Positions 1-8,238 of a stretch of 64,000 nt of DNA are shown here, one piece after another. The DNA comes from DAIPKP01 sp964545875. Its GTDB lineage: Bacteria > Synergistota > Synergistia > Synergistales > Aminiphilaceae. Positions within the stretch are counted from its first letter, which is position 1. The number at the start of each line of letters is the position of its first letter. The notes below the pieces were generated by a model, which did not search any database, was not told where the DNA came from, and saw nothing but the letters and a program-made list of their open reading frames with translations. Made by a program: the position numbers and the translations under genes. The stretch spans positions 248,001 through 312,000 of the forward strand of contig CAZJHH010000004.1 of the NCBI GenBank assembly GCA_964545875.1, given 5' to 3'.

Positions 1-842
1 ATAAGGATCTCCTTCGAGGAAACCCCCTGGATTACGGCAACCTAGAAAATCCTCCCTACCAGGAGGCTCTGCAGCGGCTGGAGGATTTTCGCTCCCAAGA
101 GATTCCCGCCATCCGGGATGCCTTGGGCATACTGAATCCCCTCTACGGCACCACCCCCTCGGAGATCGAGGAGAACATGCGCCGTGCGGGATACAGCGGC
201 AGCCAGGCCCCCTGGTACAGCTATTCCCTGCTCGAACAGGCTCCGGAAAAGGCGGAGGAAACCCGGATCGCCACGGCGAAGGATCTGGCGGCAAAGGTGG
301 AGCACCGCATGGAATATCTTTCGGGAATGCACGACTTTGCCCGGCTGGATACCCACGAGATCATCCGGGAGTACGCCCGCCTCGCCGGGGCCTTCGCCCC
401 GGAAGATCCCGAAATAGAGTCCCTGGCCGAGGGGCTGGAGGAACGGCTCCGCAAGGATAAACAGGCCTGGCTGGAAACGATCCGTGCCCGGGAATGGCCC
501 GGGAGCCTTCCGGGAAGGGATGCGGAGGAAAAGGCAGGAATGGCCTTTTTCGAAAACGATCCCGGTTGGGGAAAACGGGAGGACGGAAACAGGGTTCCCC
601 GAAAGGTGGCCATCCGGGGAGAGTGGAGCGTCCAGGCCAAGGATGTTCTGGGAAACCCCACCATGTACGGCATTCCCGCCCTGGTGGCGGTAGAGGTTCC
701 TCAAGAGAGGGAAGAGGGCCTTCTGCGGGTATATAACGTAACTCTCCGAACGGAAGAACGGGGAGGGGTACGACCGGAACCGCCCTTTGCGGAAATTACC
801 GTGGGAGACAGCTGGTACATACCCTCGGAGGCCCTCAGGTAG
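1..842 (+). CDS. Unrecognised protein, C-terminal part (cut by left edge)
   Basis: The frame is open from base 3 to a TAG at 840-842, giving about 279 residues; an internal TTG at 123 could be mistaken for a start, but the coding frame clearly continues to the window edge, so the true start lies outside. The protein is hydrophilic, rich in Glu and Arg, with no membrane segment and no cysteine motif. The first two thirds look helical (many EE, EER and LAEGLEERL-like stretches); the last 90 residues look like beta strands. I do not recognise the family. It is followed by a strong GC-rich hairpin at 897-925. Function unknown. Confidence 0.7.
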   Translation, partial: KDLLRGNPLDYGNLENPPYQEALQRLEDFRSQEIPAIRDALGILNPLYGTTPSEIEENMRRAGYSGSQAPWYSYSLLEQAPEKAEETRIATAKDLAAKVEHRMEYLSGMHDFARLDTHEIIREYARLAGAFAPEDPEIESLAEGLEERLRKDKQAWLETIRAREWPGSLPGRDAEEKAGMAFFENDPGWGKREDGNRVPRKVAIRGEWSVQAKDVLGNPTMYGIPALVAVEVPQEREEGLLRVYNVTLRTEERGGVRPEPPFAEITVGDSWYIPSEALR

Positions 843-896
843 AAAATACCGCCGTGGGGGCGGCCCGAACACCATGAAAAAAAGGAATTCCCGCAC

Positions 897-925
897 CGAA
901 GGGGCCCGAAATACGGGCCCCTTCG
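897..925. terminator. Hairpin between convergent genes
   Basis: A perfect 12-bp stem (CGAAGGGGCCCG and its complement) closes a 5-base loop. On the plus strand it is followed by only a weak T stretch; on the minus strand a T7 run lies about 13 bases further on. It probably ends both the left-edge gene and the chemoreceptor operon from the right. Confidence 0.6.
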
Positions 926-1006
926 CATTGTTTCGCCCGACTACAGCCTATCGAAAATCCTCGCCGGGAAAACCTCTCAGGGTCATCTCTTTCTCCGCAG
1001 AATTCC

Positions 1007-3136
1007 TTACGCTCCCAGAAGTTCCGCCATCCTTTTCCCCGCTTTTCCGGAGTTGTCGAACCTTCCGAAGGAAGATATTTTCGCGAAAGAGAGGCTTTCG
1101 TTTTTCCCTGTTTCTTCCAGGAATTTCTCCTGTAAACCCTCCTCCTCCGAAGTGTCTCCCCGTTGATGGAGAAGCCCCGTCAAATGTGCGGCACTTCCCC
1201 GAACCAGATGTATTTCCTCCCCCAGAAGGGTCATCTGCTCCTCCACGTGCTGAATCTTTTGCTTCGAAGTCCGGGCAGTTTCACCCACCGCCTGCACCGC
1301 CCGGGCTACCCGAGCACTTTCCTCCGCCTGATGCACCGAGGCCTCCGCAAGATTTCGTATAGCCTCCCCAATCTCCCGGGTGCGCTCTCCGAGGATTTCT
1401 AAGGACTTCTCGGTTTCTCCGAAAAGAGCCTCCCCCGCAAGGCCCTTTCGTTCACCCTCCCGGGATGCCTGCAAAACCTGCTCCACTCCCTGGAGAATCA
1501 TCCGAGCCACGGCTCCCACTCTTTCCGCCGCCTTTCCGCTCGCCCCCGCAAGACTTCGGACCTCTTCGGCCACCACGGCGAAACCCTTTCCCGCTTCTCC
1601 CGCCCGGGCGGCCTCGATGGCGGCGTTCAACGAGAGAAGGTTCGTTCGGGCCGCCACGGCGGCGATGGTATCCACCAGGCTTTCGACCTCCCCGGCCCTC
1701 TCGAAGAGATCCTCCGTAAGGCAGCGCACATGCCCGAAGGACTCCATCATGGCATGCACTCCCTCGGAAGATTCCTGACGTCCCGCCTCTACCTGGCCCA
1801 TCTCCTCCTCCAGAAATCCGGACTGCTCCAGGGCGATTTCCGCCAGAGAAGCGGAACGCTCCGCCTCCTCCGCAATCCGGGTCACGCCTTCTCCGGCGGC
1901 TCTCATGTTCTCCAGGTTGTGCCCCATCTGCCCCGAGAGAGCGGCACACTCTTGCCGGATGCGCTCACCGATATCCCGGGTACGGGAGGCTATCTCCTCC
2001 AGAACTACGGATTCTTCCTCCATGGCTCCCTCCTTTTTCCGGATCTGCCCAAGAAGCTTTTCCTGCACTTCCAGAGCCTCCTGAAAGGCCCGGCCTACCC
2101 GGGCAATTTCGTGATTTCCCCGAAAGATGAAAGACTCCCGGCGAGTTCCTTCGAGAACGCTCCGGGCAGAAGCATCGAGCCGGGAAAGAGGAGAGGCGAT
2201 ACTCTTCCAGAGAAGATAGAGAAGAATCCCCGCAAGAAGCGCCACACCAAGAGAAACGCCTCCCTGCTCCAGGGCGGCCCGGTTTACCGGAGCGAGAAGA
2301 GAGGCCTCGTCCACGAGAAAGAAAACCCGCAACCCATGAGGAAGCATGTAGCTCCATACCCGCTTGGAGGCACCATTCACGGAAAGGCGCGCCATCTCTC
2401 CGGAATCCAGAGAAAGCTCCCGAAGGAAGGAAAGATTTTCGGAAACTTCCGGGAAATTGTCCGCGGAAACTTCCAGAATCCCCTCCTCTCCGGAAGCCTG
2501 GACATGCAGAAAAGTGCCCCGGGAATCTAGAAGGGCCACCAGGCTTCCCTCGGGAAGCGCAAGGTTTCCCATAATTGCCGCCAGAGACTCGAGGGAGATA
2601 TCCCCTGCAAAAACCGCCAGGATCCGGGATTCGTCATACAGAGAGTAAACCGGCACCGCCAGGGTAAGTACCGGGCCGCCTCCCTTGGGATCTTCTCGCA
2701 GGGAGGTCAGCACCGTCTCCCTGGCCTCCTCCGCCTTTCGGTACCATTCCTGGTTTCTCGGATCGTACTCCGCCGGAGGAAACCAGAAAGCTCCGTCCAG
2801 AAGCATGCCGTTAGGAAGAGCGATATAGAGATCCCGAAACCCCGGAGAACCCGCGTTTTCCGTAAGATCCCGCACATAGTCTCCCATGGTTCCCGGCAGG
2901 ATGCCGAGATTTTCGATCATGTAGGACATGTTGCGGGAGGCGTTGCGAAGAAGGTTTTCCTGACGCTCCATCCAATCCCCCAGGGAGGAGGAGGCGTTGC
3001 CGCAGGCGGCACGCTCTCCCCGGTCCGCCTGACGCATCACGAGAGAAAGCCCTCGGTGGTACGAAAAAAAAGCCATTCCCCCGAGAGCCAGGAAAAGCCC
3101 CAGAGAAATGGCCATCATGCGCCGGCGGATACTCAT
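1007..3136 (-). CDS. Methyl-accepting chemotaxis protein, dCache sensor
   Basis: A 709-residue transmembrane chemoreceptor. The ATG at 3136 overlaps the upstream gene's TGA (ATGA) and follows AAGGAGGAAACGAGG, so it is preferred over in-frame starts further up. TM1 is about residues 7-25, an extracytoplasmic dCache sensor about 35-285, TM2 about 292-310, HAMP about 311-363, and a methylation/signalling coiled coil follows with the conserved hairpin tip near 498-525 (NAAIEAARAGE). The sensor has YDPRNQEWY near residue 124: the Arg of the amino-acid dCache motif (Y-x4-R-x-W-Y) is Gln here, so the ligand may not be an amino acid. Translationally coupled to a c-di-GMP enzyme, suggesting joint motility signalling. 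Confidence 0.93.
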   Translation of the reverse strand: MSIRRRMMAISLGLFLALGGMAFFSYHRGLSLVMRQADRGERAACGNASSSLGDWMERQENLLRNASRNMSYMIENLGILPGTMGDYVRDLTENAGSPGFRDLYIALPNGMLLDGAFWFPPAEYDPRNQEWYRKAEEARETVLTSLREDPKGGGPVLTLAVPVYSLYDESRILAVFAGDISLESLAAIMGNLALPEGSLVALLDSRGTFLHVQASGEEGILEVSADNFPEVSENLSFLRELSLDSGEMARLSVNGASKRVWSYMLPHGLRVFFLVDEASLLAPVNRAALEQGGVSLGVALLAGILLYLLWKSIASPLSRLDASARSVLEGTRRESFIFRGNHEIARVGRAFQEALEVQEKLLGQIRKKEGAMEEESVVLEEIASRTRDIGERIRQECAALSGQMGHNLENMRAAGEGVTRIAEEAERSASLAEIALEQSGFLEEEMGQVEAGRQESSEGVHAMMESFGHVRCLTEDLFERAGEVESLVDTIAAVAARTNLLSLNAAIEAARAGEAGKGFAVVAEEVRSLAGASGKAAERVGAVARMILQGVEQVLQASREGERKGLAGEALFGETEKSLEILGERTREIGEAIRNLAEASVHQAEESARVARAVQAVGETARTSKQKIQHVEEQMTLLGEEIHLVRGSAAHLTGLLHQRGDTSEEEGLQEKFLEETGKNESLSFAKISSFGRFDNSGKAGKRMAELLGA

Positions 3137-5013
3137 ATCCTCGTTTCCTCCTTCAGAATCTCTTTCAGGCTTTCTCCTCGAAGCCAGAGGCTTCGCCCCT
3201 CCCGGGCGGTACACTCCTTTACTTTTCCCTTGAGAATCGCCGCAGCCTGGGAAAGGCGTTCCTCCGAGAGGATTTCCTCTCCATGCCCCATATCCACCAC
3301 CGCACAGCTCAGTGTCACCAGAGGGACAAAGGCCCTTTCCCCGGAACGGGTTTTGGCTACGTACCCCCTCTGGAGAAGATCCCGCTCTTCAAAGAGGCTC
3401 TTCTTCTCCTCATCGAAGAGCATGCAGAGTCTTCCCAGGGCCTGATCCGTAACGTTGCCCCCGCAGACGAGCACGAAGTCGTCTCCCCCCACATGTCCGA
3501 GACGGCTTCCCCAGGGAAAAAAGGCCAGGCTCTTCCGGAGCACCGATGCGGTAAGGGAGATCATGCGATCCCCCTGGATAAAACCGTATCGATCGTTATA
3601 TTCCTTGAAACGATCCAGATCCACATAGAGAAGAGAGGCCTTCTCTCCGGAATACCGGGCCCCGGCAATCCATCCCTCGATGCGAGAGTTTCCGGGAAGT
3701 CCGCTGAGAGGATTGCAGGACCGGGCCAGAGCCACCTCGAGAGTGCTTGCCCGCTGAATGATGCGCTTCATGGTAACGGTGCCGAGAAAGCTCCCGGAAC
3801 CATCCACCACCACCAGAGGGTCGTAGAGATCCTTTCTGTCTCTTTCCATGGCCTTCCGGGCAGCCTCCGTAACGGGGCAGGAGGAGGGTACGGTAAGAAA
3901 TGCGGCGTTGGCGATCTCCTCCACGGGATGTTTTTGATAAAGATGGTATCCGAAGGCTCCTCCCGTACACAGGCTGTATTCATTTCGAGTGAGAAGCCCC
4001 GTGGGGCGCCCTTCCTTGACGATGATCAGATGATCCGCCTCTTTATGCCTGCAGAAAATTCTTCCCGCTCCCTCCACATCCAGAGTACCTTCCTCCGCCA
4101 GAAGATCCTGCTCCAGAAGGGAGGCCACGGTTTCCAAATCATCCTCCAGAAAGGGCCCCAGGGTTTTCGGAATTTCTCGGAGGCTTTCGGCGGTCTTTCG
4201 AAAATCCATCTCTTCCAGGGGAAGAGGTTTTTCGAAGAAATACCCCTGAGCGTAACGAAAACCCAACGATGCCAGGGTTTCCAGTTCTTCCCTCGTCTCC
4301 ACCCCCTCGGCTATGACCTTGGCGCCAATACCATCAGCGAGCTCTCGTATGCCTCCGAGAACCTTCTGACGACAGGGGTCTTCGGAAATGTTCCGCACCA
4401 TGGAAATATCGAGCTTGATGTACTCCGGGGCACAGAGAGTAATGGTACGAATACCGGAATACCCCGCTCCGAGATCATCCAGGGCAATGGCATACCCCAT
4501 GCTCCGGTACTCTTCCGCAGCCCCGCAGACGTTGCCGTAATCCTCCGCCCGCTCTCCCTCGATAAGCTCCAGAACGATCTGGCAAGGGGAGAGTCCGTAT
4601 TTTTCCACATGCTCCGGCAGAAGAACCTTGCGAAGCGAAACATCGCAGAAGGAAGAGGGGTTAAGATTAAGAAAAAGGCGGTTTTTGCCGAAATTTTTCC
4701 GGGATCCCACGCTTCGTATGGCCTGGACACAGCAAACCCGATCGAGCTGACGATGGAGAGACCAGCTTTTGGCGGTTTCGAAAAGCACCCCTGGGTTCTC
4801 CAGAGGGGGGATTCCCCGGGAAAGAGCTTCGTACCCGAGAATTTCGCCTTTTTGAAAATCCACCAGGGGCTGCAGAAAGGTCCGCAGTGCATTCCCCTCG
4901 ATAATTTTCTGAAGTGCCGAAAGAGCGCTTTCTCCGGAAGAAACGCACTCTTCAAAGGGCCGGTACCAGGAAGTTCTTCTTTGGGTATAATCCTGTATCA
5001 TCACGTGAGCCAC
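3133..5013 (-). CDS. EAL-CBS-GGDEF cyclic-di-GMP signalling protein
   Basis: About 626 residues, cytoplasmic. The GTG at 5013 is chosen because GGAGG stands 8 bases before it; an ATG three codons in lacks this spacing. Order: EAL phosphodiesterase domain (about 35-285) with EALSR at 62, a DDLGAGYSG segment matching DDFGTGYSS, IKLDIS and VIAEGVET; a CBS-pair-like regulatory region (about 300-430); then a GGDEF diguanylate cyclase domain with GGDDF near 509. The EAL core residues look intact, so hydrolysis of c-di-GMP is likely; GGDDF is an allowed active variant. The usual RxxD inhibitory site upstream of GGDDF reads RLGH, so product inhibition is probably absent. The last codons overlap the chemoreceptor start by four bases. 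Confidence 0.9.
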   Translation of the reverse strand: MAHVMIQDYTQRRTSWYRPFEECVSSGESALSALQKIIEGNALRTFLQPLVDFQKGEILGYEALSRGIPPLENPGVLFETAKSWSLHRQLDRVCCVQAIRSVGSRKNFGKNRLFLNLNPSSFCDVSLRKVLLPEHVEKYGLSPCQIVLELIEGERAEDYGNVCGAAEEYRSMGYAIALDDLGAGYSGIRTITLCAPEYIKLDISMVRNISEDPCRQKVLGGIRELADGIGAKVIAEGVETREELETLASLGFRYAQGYFFEKPLPLEEMDFRKTAESLREIPKTLGPFLEDDLETVASLLEQDLLAEEGTLDVEGAGRIFCRHKEADHLIIVKEGRPTGLLTRNEYSLCTGGAFGYHLYQKHPVEEIANAAFLTVPSSCPVTEAARKAMERDRKDLYDPLVVVDGSGSFLGTVTMKRIIQRASTLEVALARSCNPLSGLPGNSRIEGWIAGARYSGEKASLLYVDLDRFKEYNDRYGFIQGDRMISLTASVLRKSLAFFPWGSRLGHVGGDDFVLVCGGNVTDQALGRLCMLFDEEKKSLFEERDLLQRGYVAKTRSGERAFVPLVTLSCAVVDMGHGEEILSEERLSQAAAILKGKVKECTAREGRSLWLRGESLKEILKEETRI

Positions 5014-5104
5014 TCTTTTTTCCTCCTCCCCGGAATTCGGGCTCCACTCTATCCGGAGGAAGTCACGGAAGGGTTGCAGTTTTCTTCCACCTTCGTGACA
5101 AAAA

Positions 5105-5171
5105 AAAAGCATTACGAAAGCCCCCCGGAAAAGGTTCGAGGCCTCTTCCAGGGGGCTTTCGTAATGCTTTT
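5105..5171. terminator. Long-stem terminator after the L,D-transpeptidase gene
   Basis: Perfect 21-bp inverted repeat (AAAAGCATTACGAAAGCCCCC and its complement) around a 25-base loop, with A/T runs at both ends. It lies directly downstream of the L,D-transpeptidase gene and upstream of the EAL-GGDEF gene, so those two are probably separate transcripts. Confidence 0.8.
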
Positions 5172-5202
5172 TATTCTTCCTTGCGCTTCTTTTCCGCTTT
5201 TG

Positions 5203-5901
5203 TCAGGGTTCGATAACCACCTTCATGCCCAGGGTTATCTTAGGCTTGAGTTCCTGAAGATCCTCGTTGGTGAGGCGAATGCATCCCTCGGTGACGTTCT
5301 TGCCGATGGAGCCGGGGTCGTGGGTGCCGTGAATGCCGATACCCTTCCAGGGATCCGTACGAATTCGGATAAACCAAGGGCCGTAGGCGCCTTCGATGGG
5401 CCCCTTGCCGTCTCCGAAATCGTGCACCCAGTACTCGGATTTCTGGATCTGTTGAATTTCAAAGGTTCCCTCGGGAGTTCGGCGATCCCCCACCTTCTGC
5501 TTATTTCCGGAGTTCTCTCCCACCGCTACGGGATAGCTCCGCACAAGAGCACCGCCGTCGTAGATATACATGGTGTGGCGGCTTTTGACGATGCGGAGCC
5601 ACATGGTCTCTTCCGGCACATTCTCAAGGCTGGGCACCGCCTTTTCGAGATTCTGCCGCAGAGCGTTATCGTTTTTTTCCTCCGGCAGGGGAACCTGGGC
5701 TATATCCGGTATGATTCCGGCAGGTTCCGAGGACTGGGGCTCCACCACAATGGTCTCCGGTTCCGGAGACGGGGAAGCCGCAAAGGGCCAGTGTCCCCGG
5801 TAATACAGAGCGCCTGCCGCCACCGCAAGGAGAAGAAGCATCAGGAGAAAGAGCCTGCCCGTCATGCTTCTCCTGCGGGCCTTCGTGTGATATCGTCGCA
5901 C
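5203..5901 (-). CDS. L,D-transpeptidase (YkuD family)
   Basis: A 232-residue membrane-anchored peptidoglycan cross-linking enzyme. The start is the GTG at 5901, preceded by GGAGGTGGCGAG. Residues about 13-34 form one hydrophobic anchor or uncleaved signal, then a Pro/Glu-rich linker (about 40-80), then the YkuD domain (about 100-230). The catalytic signature is visible: HGTHDP, then EGCIRL with the nucleophilic Cys about 22 residues from the end. Family members make 3-3 peptide links or attach proteins to peptidoglycan; the substrate here cannot be told. It is a single-gene unit ended by a strong hairpin. Confidence 0.92.
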   Translation of the reverse strand: MRRYHTKARRRSMTGRLFLLMLLLLAVAAGALYYRGHWPFAASPSPEPETIVVEPQSSEPAGIIPDIAQVPLPEEKNDNALRQNLEKAVPSLENVPEETMWLRIVKSRHTMYIYDGGALVRSYPVAVGENSGNKQKVGDRRTPEGTFEIQQIQKSEYWVHDFGDGKGPIEGAYGPWFIRIRTDPWKGIGIHGTHDPGSIGKNVTEGCIRLTNEDLQELKPKITLGMKVVIEP

Positions 5902-5944
5902 CTCGCCACCTCCGCCAAACGTCTCGTTCTCGACTCATCATACC

Positions 5945-6574
5945 CTATTTCGAAGAGAATCGCCAAGGCTCCCGAAGAAGTTCTTCGTATCGGAAACATG
6001 AGACCAGGTGATCATTCACCATGCCCACCGCCTGCATGTGGGAATACCAGATCACGGGGCCCACGAAGGAAAAGCCCATTCTCTTCAGTTCTTTGCTCAT
6101 GCTTCGGGAAAGAGGAGTTTCCGCGGGAATGTCTTCCAGATTTTCCCATCGGTTCACTTTAGGGGTACCTTCCACAAAGCCCCACATCCAGGCCGCAAAG
6201 GATCCGTATCGTTCCTGCACCTTGAGAAAAGCCCGAGCATTGCTCACCCCGGCGGCGATTTTCCGGCGATTCCGGATGATGCCGGGGTTTTCCATAAGTT
6301 GTTCCTCGTCTTTCTCGGTAAAAGCCGCCACCGAAAGGGGATCGAAATTCCGGAACGCTTTCCGATAGGCCTCCCGCTTACGGAGTATGGTGATCCAGCT
6401 CAACCCTGCCTGGGCTCCTTCGAGGATCAAAAATTCGAAGAGCCTTCGATCCTCCCTTACGGGAACTCCCCATTCCTCATCGTGATAGGCCACATAGAGA
6501 GGGTCGTTTCCCGCCCAGGCACAGCGGCATCGAGAATTTTCCTTTTCTTTACGCATGATCGTCTCCCATTCCAA
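5945..6574 (-). CDS. tag: DNA-3-methyladenine glycosylase I
   Basis: Base-excision repair enzyme that removes 3-methyladenine from DNA. The 209 residues match Tag throughout: an N-terminal RCAWAG with the zinc Cys, YHDEEWGVP, an EGAQAGLSW helix, and near the C-terminus NDHLVSCF with the zinc His and Cys. Two starts are possible: ATG at 6574, or ATG at 6556 with GGGAG six bases upstream; the latter gives a length closer to the usual 185-195. It begins 15 bases after the glycerate kinase stop, so the two probably form one transcript. Confidence 0.94.
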   Translation of the reverse strand: MEWETIMRKEKENSRCRCAWAGNDPLYVAYHDEEWGVPVREDRRLFEFLILEGAQAGLSWITILRKREAYRKAFRNFDPLSVAAFTEKDEEQLMENPGIIRNRRKIAAGVSNARAFLKVQERYGSFAAWMWGFVEGTPKVNRWENLEDIPAETPLSRSMSKELKRMGFSFVGPVIWYSHMQAVGMVNDHLVSCFRYEELLREPWRFSSK

Positions 6575-6589
6575 GTCTTTCCTTCTCCA

Positions 6590-7837
6590 TCATTCCATCA
6601 GCAGCAGCACCAAATCGTTCACGTTGGTTCCCGTAGGGCCCGTAACGATATGATCCCCCGCCAGGGCGAGAGCGTGGTATGCATCGTTCTCTTCCAGGTA
6701 ATTTCGGGGAGACTTCGTTCCTTGCGAGCGAATCCGCTCCAGGGTTCCCCAGTCCGCCAGTCCTCCGGCGGCATCCGTGGGGCCGTCGGTGCCGTCGGAA
6801 CCGAGAGAGAGAAGCACCGCCCCGGGCACTCCTTCCAGGCCGAAAGCCCCTGCCAGAGCAAGCTCCTGATTGCGTCCCCCCTTGCCGTTTCCTCTAAGAT
6901 GGACCACCGTCTCTCCTCCGGCGATGAGGGCACAAGGAGGAGTAAAGGAGCTCTTTCCCTGTCGTATGGTCCGGGCCAGGGAGGCGAAAAAGGCCCCCGC
7001 TTCCCGGGCTTCGCAATCCAGGGAAGTAGTGAGAATCCAGGGAGTAAAGCCCCGGCGACGGGATTCTTCGGCGGCCTCCTGGCAAAGAAGAGACACGCCT
7101 CCGATAAGCTGCCATGCCACATGAGGGAGCTCCTTGGGGGTTTCCCTATTCAAGGCCCTCCCGGCTTCTGCGGAGAGGGAAAGATTATACCGAATGCCGA
7201 TCTCCCGAGCCTCTTCCCGAGTGGTGACGTCGGGAACCCCCGGCCCCGAGGCGATGGCATCCGGCGCATCCCCCACCACGTCCGAAAGCAGCAGAGAAAG
7301 CACTCTGGCGGGAAAGGCCCGCTCCGCAAGCCGTCCCCCTTTTACCTGAGAGAGCCGTTTACGGAGGGTATTGATCTCCCTAATATCCGCCCCCCCTCGC
7401 AGAAGCTGTTCCGTAAGAGATTCCAGATCCTCCAGGGCAATTCCCTCCCAGGGGAGCTCGAAGAGAGCGGAGCCTCCTCCCGAAACGAGAAGGAGCACCG
7501 TATCCTCGGAGGAGAGGTTTTCCACCAGCCCGAGCCCCTTCTCTCCCGCCCGAAGAGAGTTGGCATCCGGCAGAGGATGTCCCGCCTCGATGATCTCCAA
7601 TCCTTCCAGAGGGCCTCGGGAATGACCGTACTTGGTTACCACCAGTCCCCGAGATATGGCAGATCCCAGGGCTTCCCGAGCTGCCGCAGCCATGGTCCAT
7701 CCCGCCTTTCCGAGGGAAAGCAGCACCACCTCTCCGGGAAAACGCCGCCCCTCAAGAGCCCGGAGGACTCCCTCCCGGGGATCCATACGGCGCACTGCCT
7801 CCAGAGCTATCTCCAACGCAAGGGCACGCAGATTCAT
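6590..7837 (-). CDS. Glycerate 2-kinase (MOFRL family)
   Basis: A 415-residue kinase converting D-glycerate to 2-phosphoglycerate with ATP, feeding serine or glyoxylate carbon into glycolysis. The ATG at 7837 follows AAGGAGAAACTC. The N-terminal DUF4147 domain shows SLGKA, GHPLPDANS and LLLVSGGGSAL; the C-terminal MOFRL domain shows GGETVVHLRG-type and SLGSDGTDGPTDAAG motifs, near full family length. Its partner tag is unrelated in function. A serine deaminase in this window makes a link to serine metabolism plausible but not shown. Confidence 0.92.
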   Translation of the reverse strand: MNLRALALEIALEAVRRMDPREGVLRALEGRRFPGEVVLLSLGKAGWTMAAAAREALGSAISRGLVVTKYGHSRGPLEGLEIIEAGHPLPDANSLRAGEKGLGLVENLSSEDTVLLLVSGGGSALFELPWEGIALEDLESLTEQLLRGGADIREINTLRKRLSQVKGGRLAERAFPARVLSLLLSDVVGDAPDAIASGPGVPDVTTREEAREIGIRYNLSLSAEAGRALNRETPKELPHVAWQLIGGVSLLCQEAAEESRRRGFTPWILTTSLDCEAREAGAFFASLARTIRQGKSSFTPPCALIAGGETVVHLRGNGKGGRNQELALAGAFGLEGVPGAVLLSLGSDGTDGPTDAAGGLADWGTLERIRSQGTKSPRNYLEENDAYHALALAGDHIVTGPTGTNVNDLVLLLME

Positions 7838-8005
7838 GAGTTTCTCCTTTCGCCATGCCAAAAACGCCAAAAAATTAATTTATTAAGGCTTGAGACTTCA
7901 AAACTTCCTCAAAAAAGGACTCCCTCTTTAAGCATTGCAAAAACTGGACTTTTACGAATTTTTCCGAGAAGAATCCCAAGTTTTCGAAATGCTTCAAAAA
8001 AGACC

Positions 8006-8033
8006 TTGCATTACCTTCGAGGCCTGCTATAAT
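8006..8033 (+). promoter_or_regulatory. Sigma-70-type promoter of the ATP-grasp operon
   Basis: TTGCAT, a 16-base spacer ending in TGC, and a perfect TATAAT. The TGC makes an extended -10. Transcription would start near 8040, about 95 bases before the 28-codon ORF. Confidence 0.75.
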
Positions 8034-8134
8034 CGCGCTGAGGACAGGGGGATCAGACTTGGAAAACCACATCAAAGAACCCTTTGTTTGCAAGGCTTTG
8101 AAAGAAATGCTCTTCTTTCGGAAAGGAGGTCAAA

Positions 8135-8221
8135 ATGCGCGGGTTCACAGGGATATTCATGCGGAAAAGCTTTGTACACCCCCCTTTCTTTCATGAAAGG
8201 TATATCTTTTTCTTTTTATAA
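8135..8221 (+). CDS. 28-residue Phe-rich mini-ORF before the ligase pair
   Basis: Starts at an ATG with a near-ideal GAAAGGAGGTCAAA ribosome site and ends with TAA at 8219-8221, which abuts the AAGGAGG of the first ATP-grasp gene, an arrangement that suggests translational coupling. The peptide has eight Phe in 28 residues, a basic centre (MRKSF, HERY) and a hydrophobic end (YIFFFL). It could be a leader peptide that senses Phe supply or primes the next gene, a small membrane peptide, or a ribosomal precursor for the downstream enzymes. The ribosome site is the evidence; the role is open. Confidence 0.45.
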   Translation: MRGFTGIFMRKSFVHPPFFHERYIFFFL

Positions 8222-8238
8222 AGGAGGAATAGCATACA

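Larger units (their letters stand above)
7838..8238. other. Intergenic leader region of the ATP-grasp operon
   Basis: About 400 bases between divergent genes. It is AT-richer than its surroundings. It holds a plus-strand promoter at 8006-8033, a roughly 100-base untranslated leader, and a 28-codon ORF ending at the ribosome site of the first ATP-grasp gene. Other open frames here have no ribosome site and look like chance. Confidence 0.6.

Noticed and set aside
3283..6162. Long plus-strand open frame (959 codons) opposite the EAL-GGDEF and L,D-transpeptidase genes
   Set aside because: It crosses two real genes and a terminator, has no ribosome site or family resemblance, and arises from the codon bias of the minus-strand genes.
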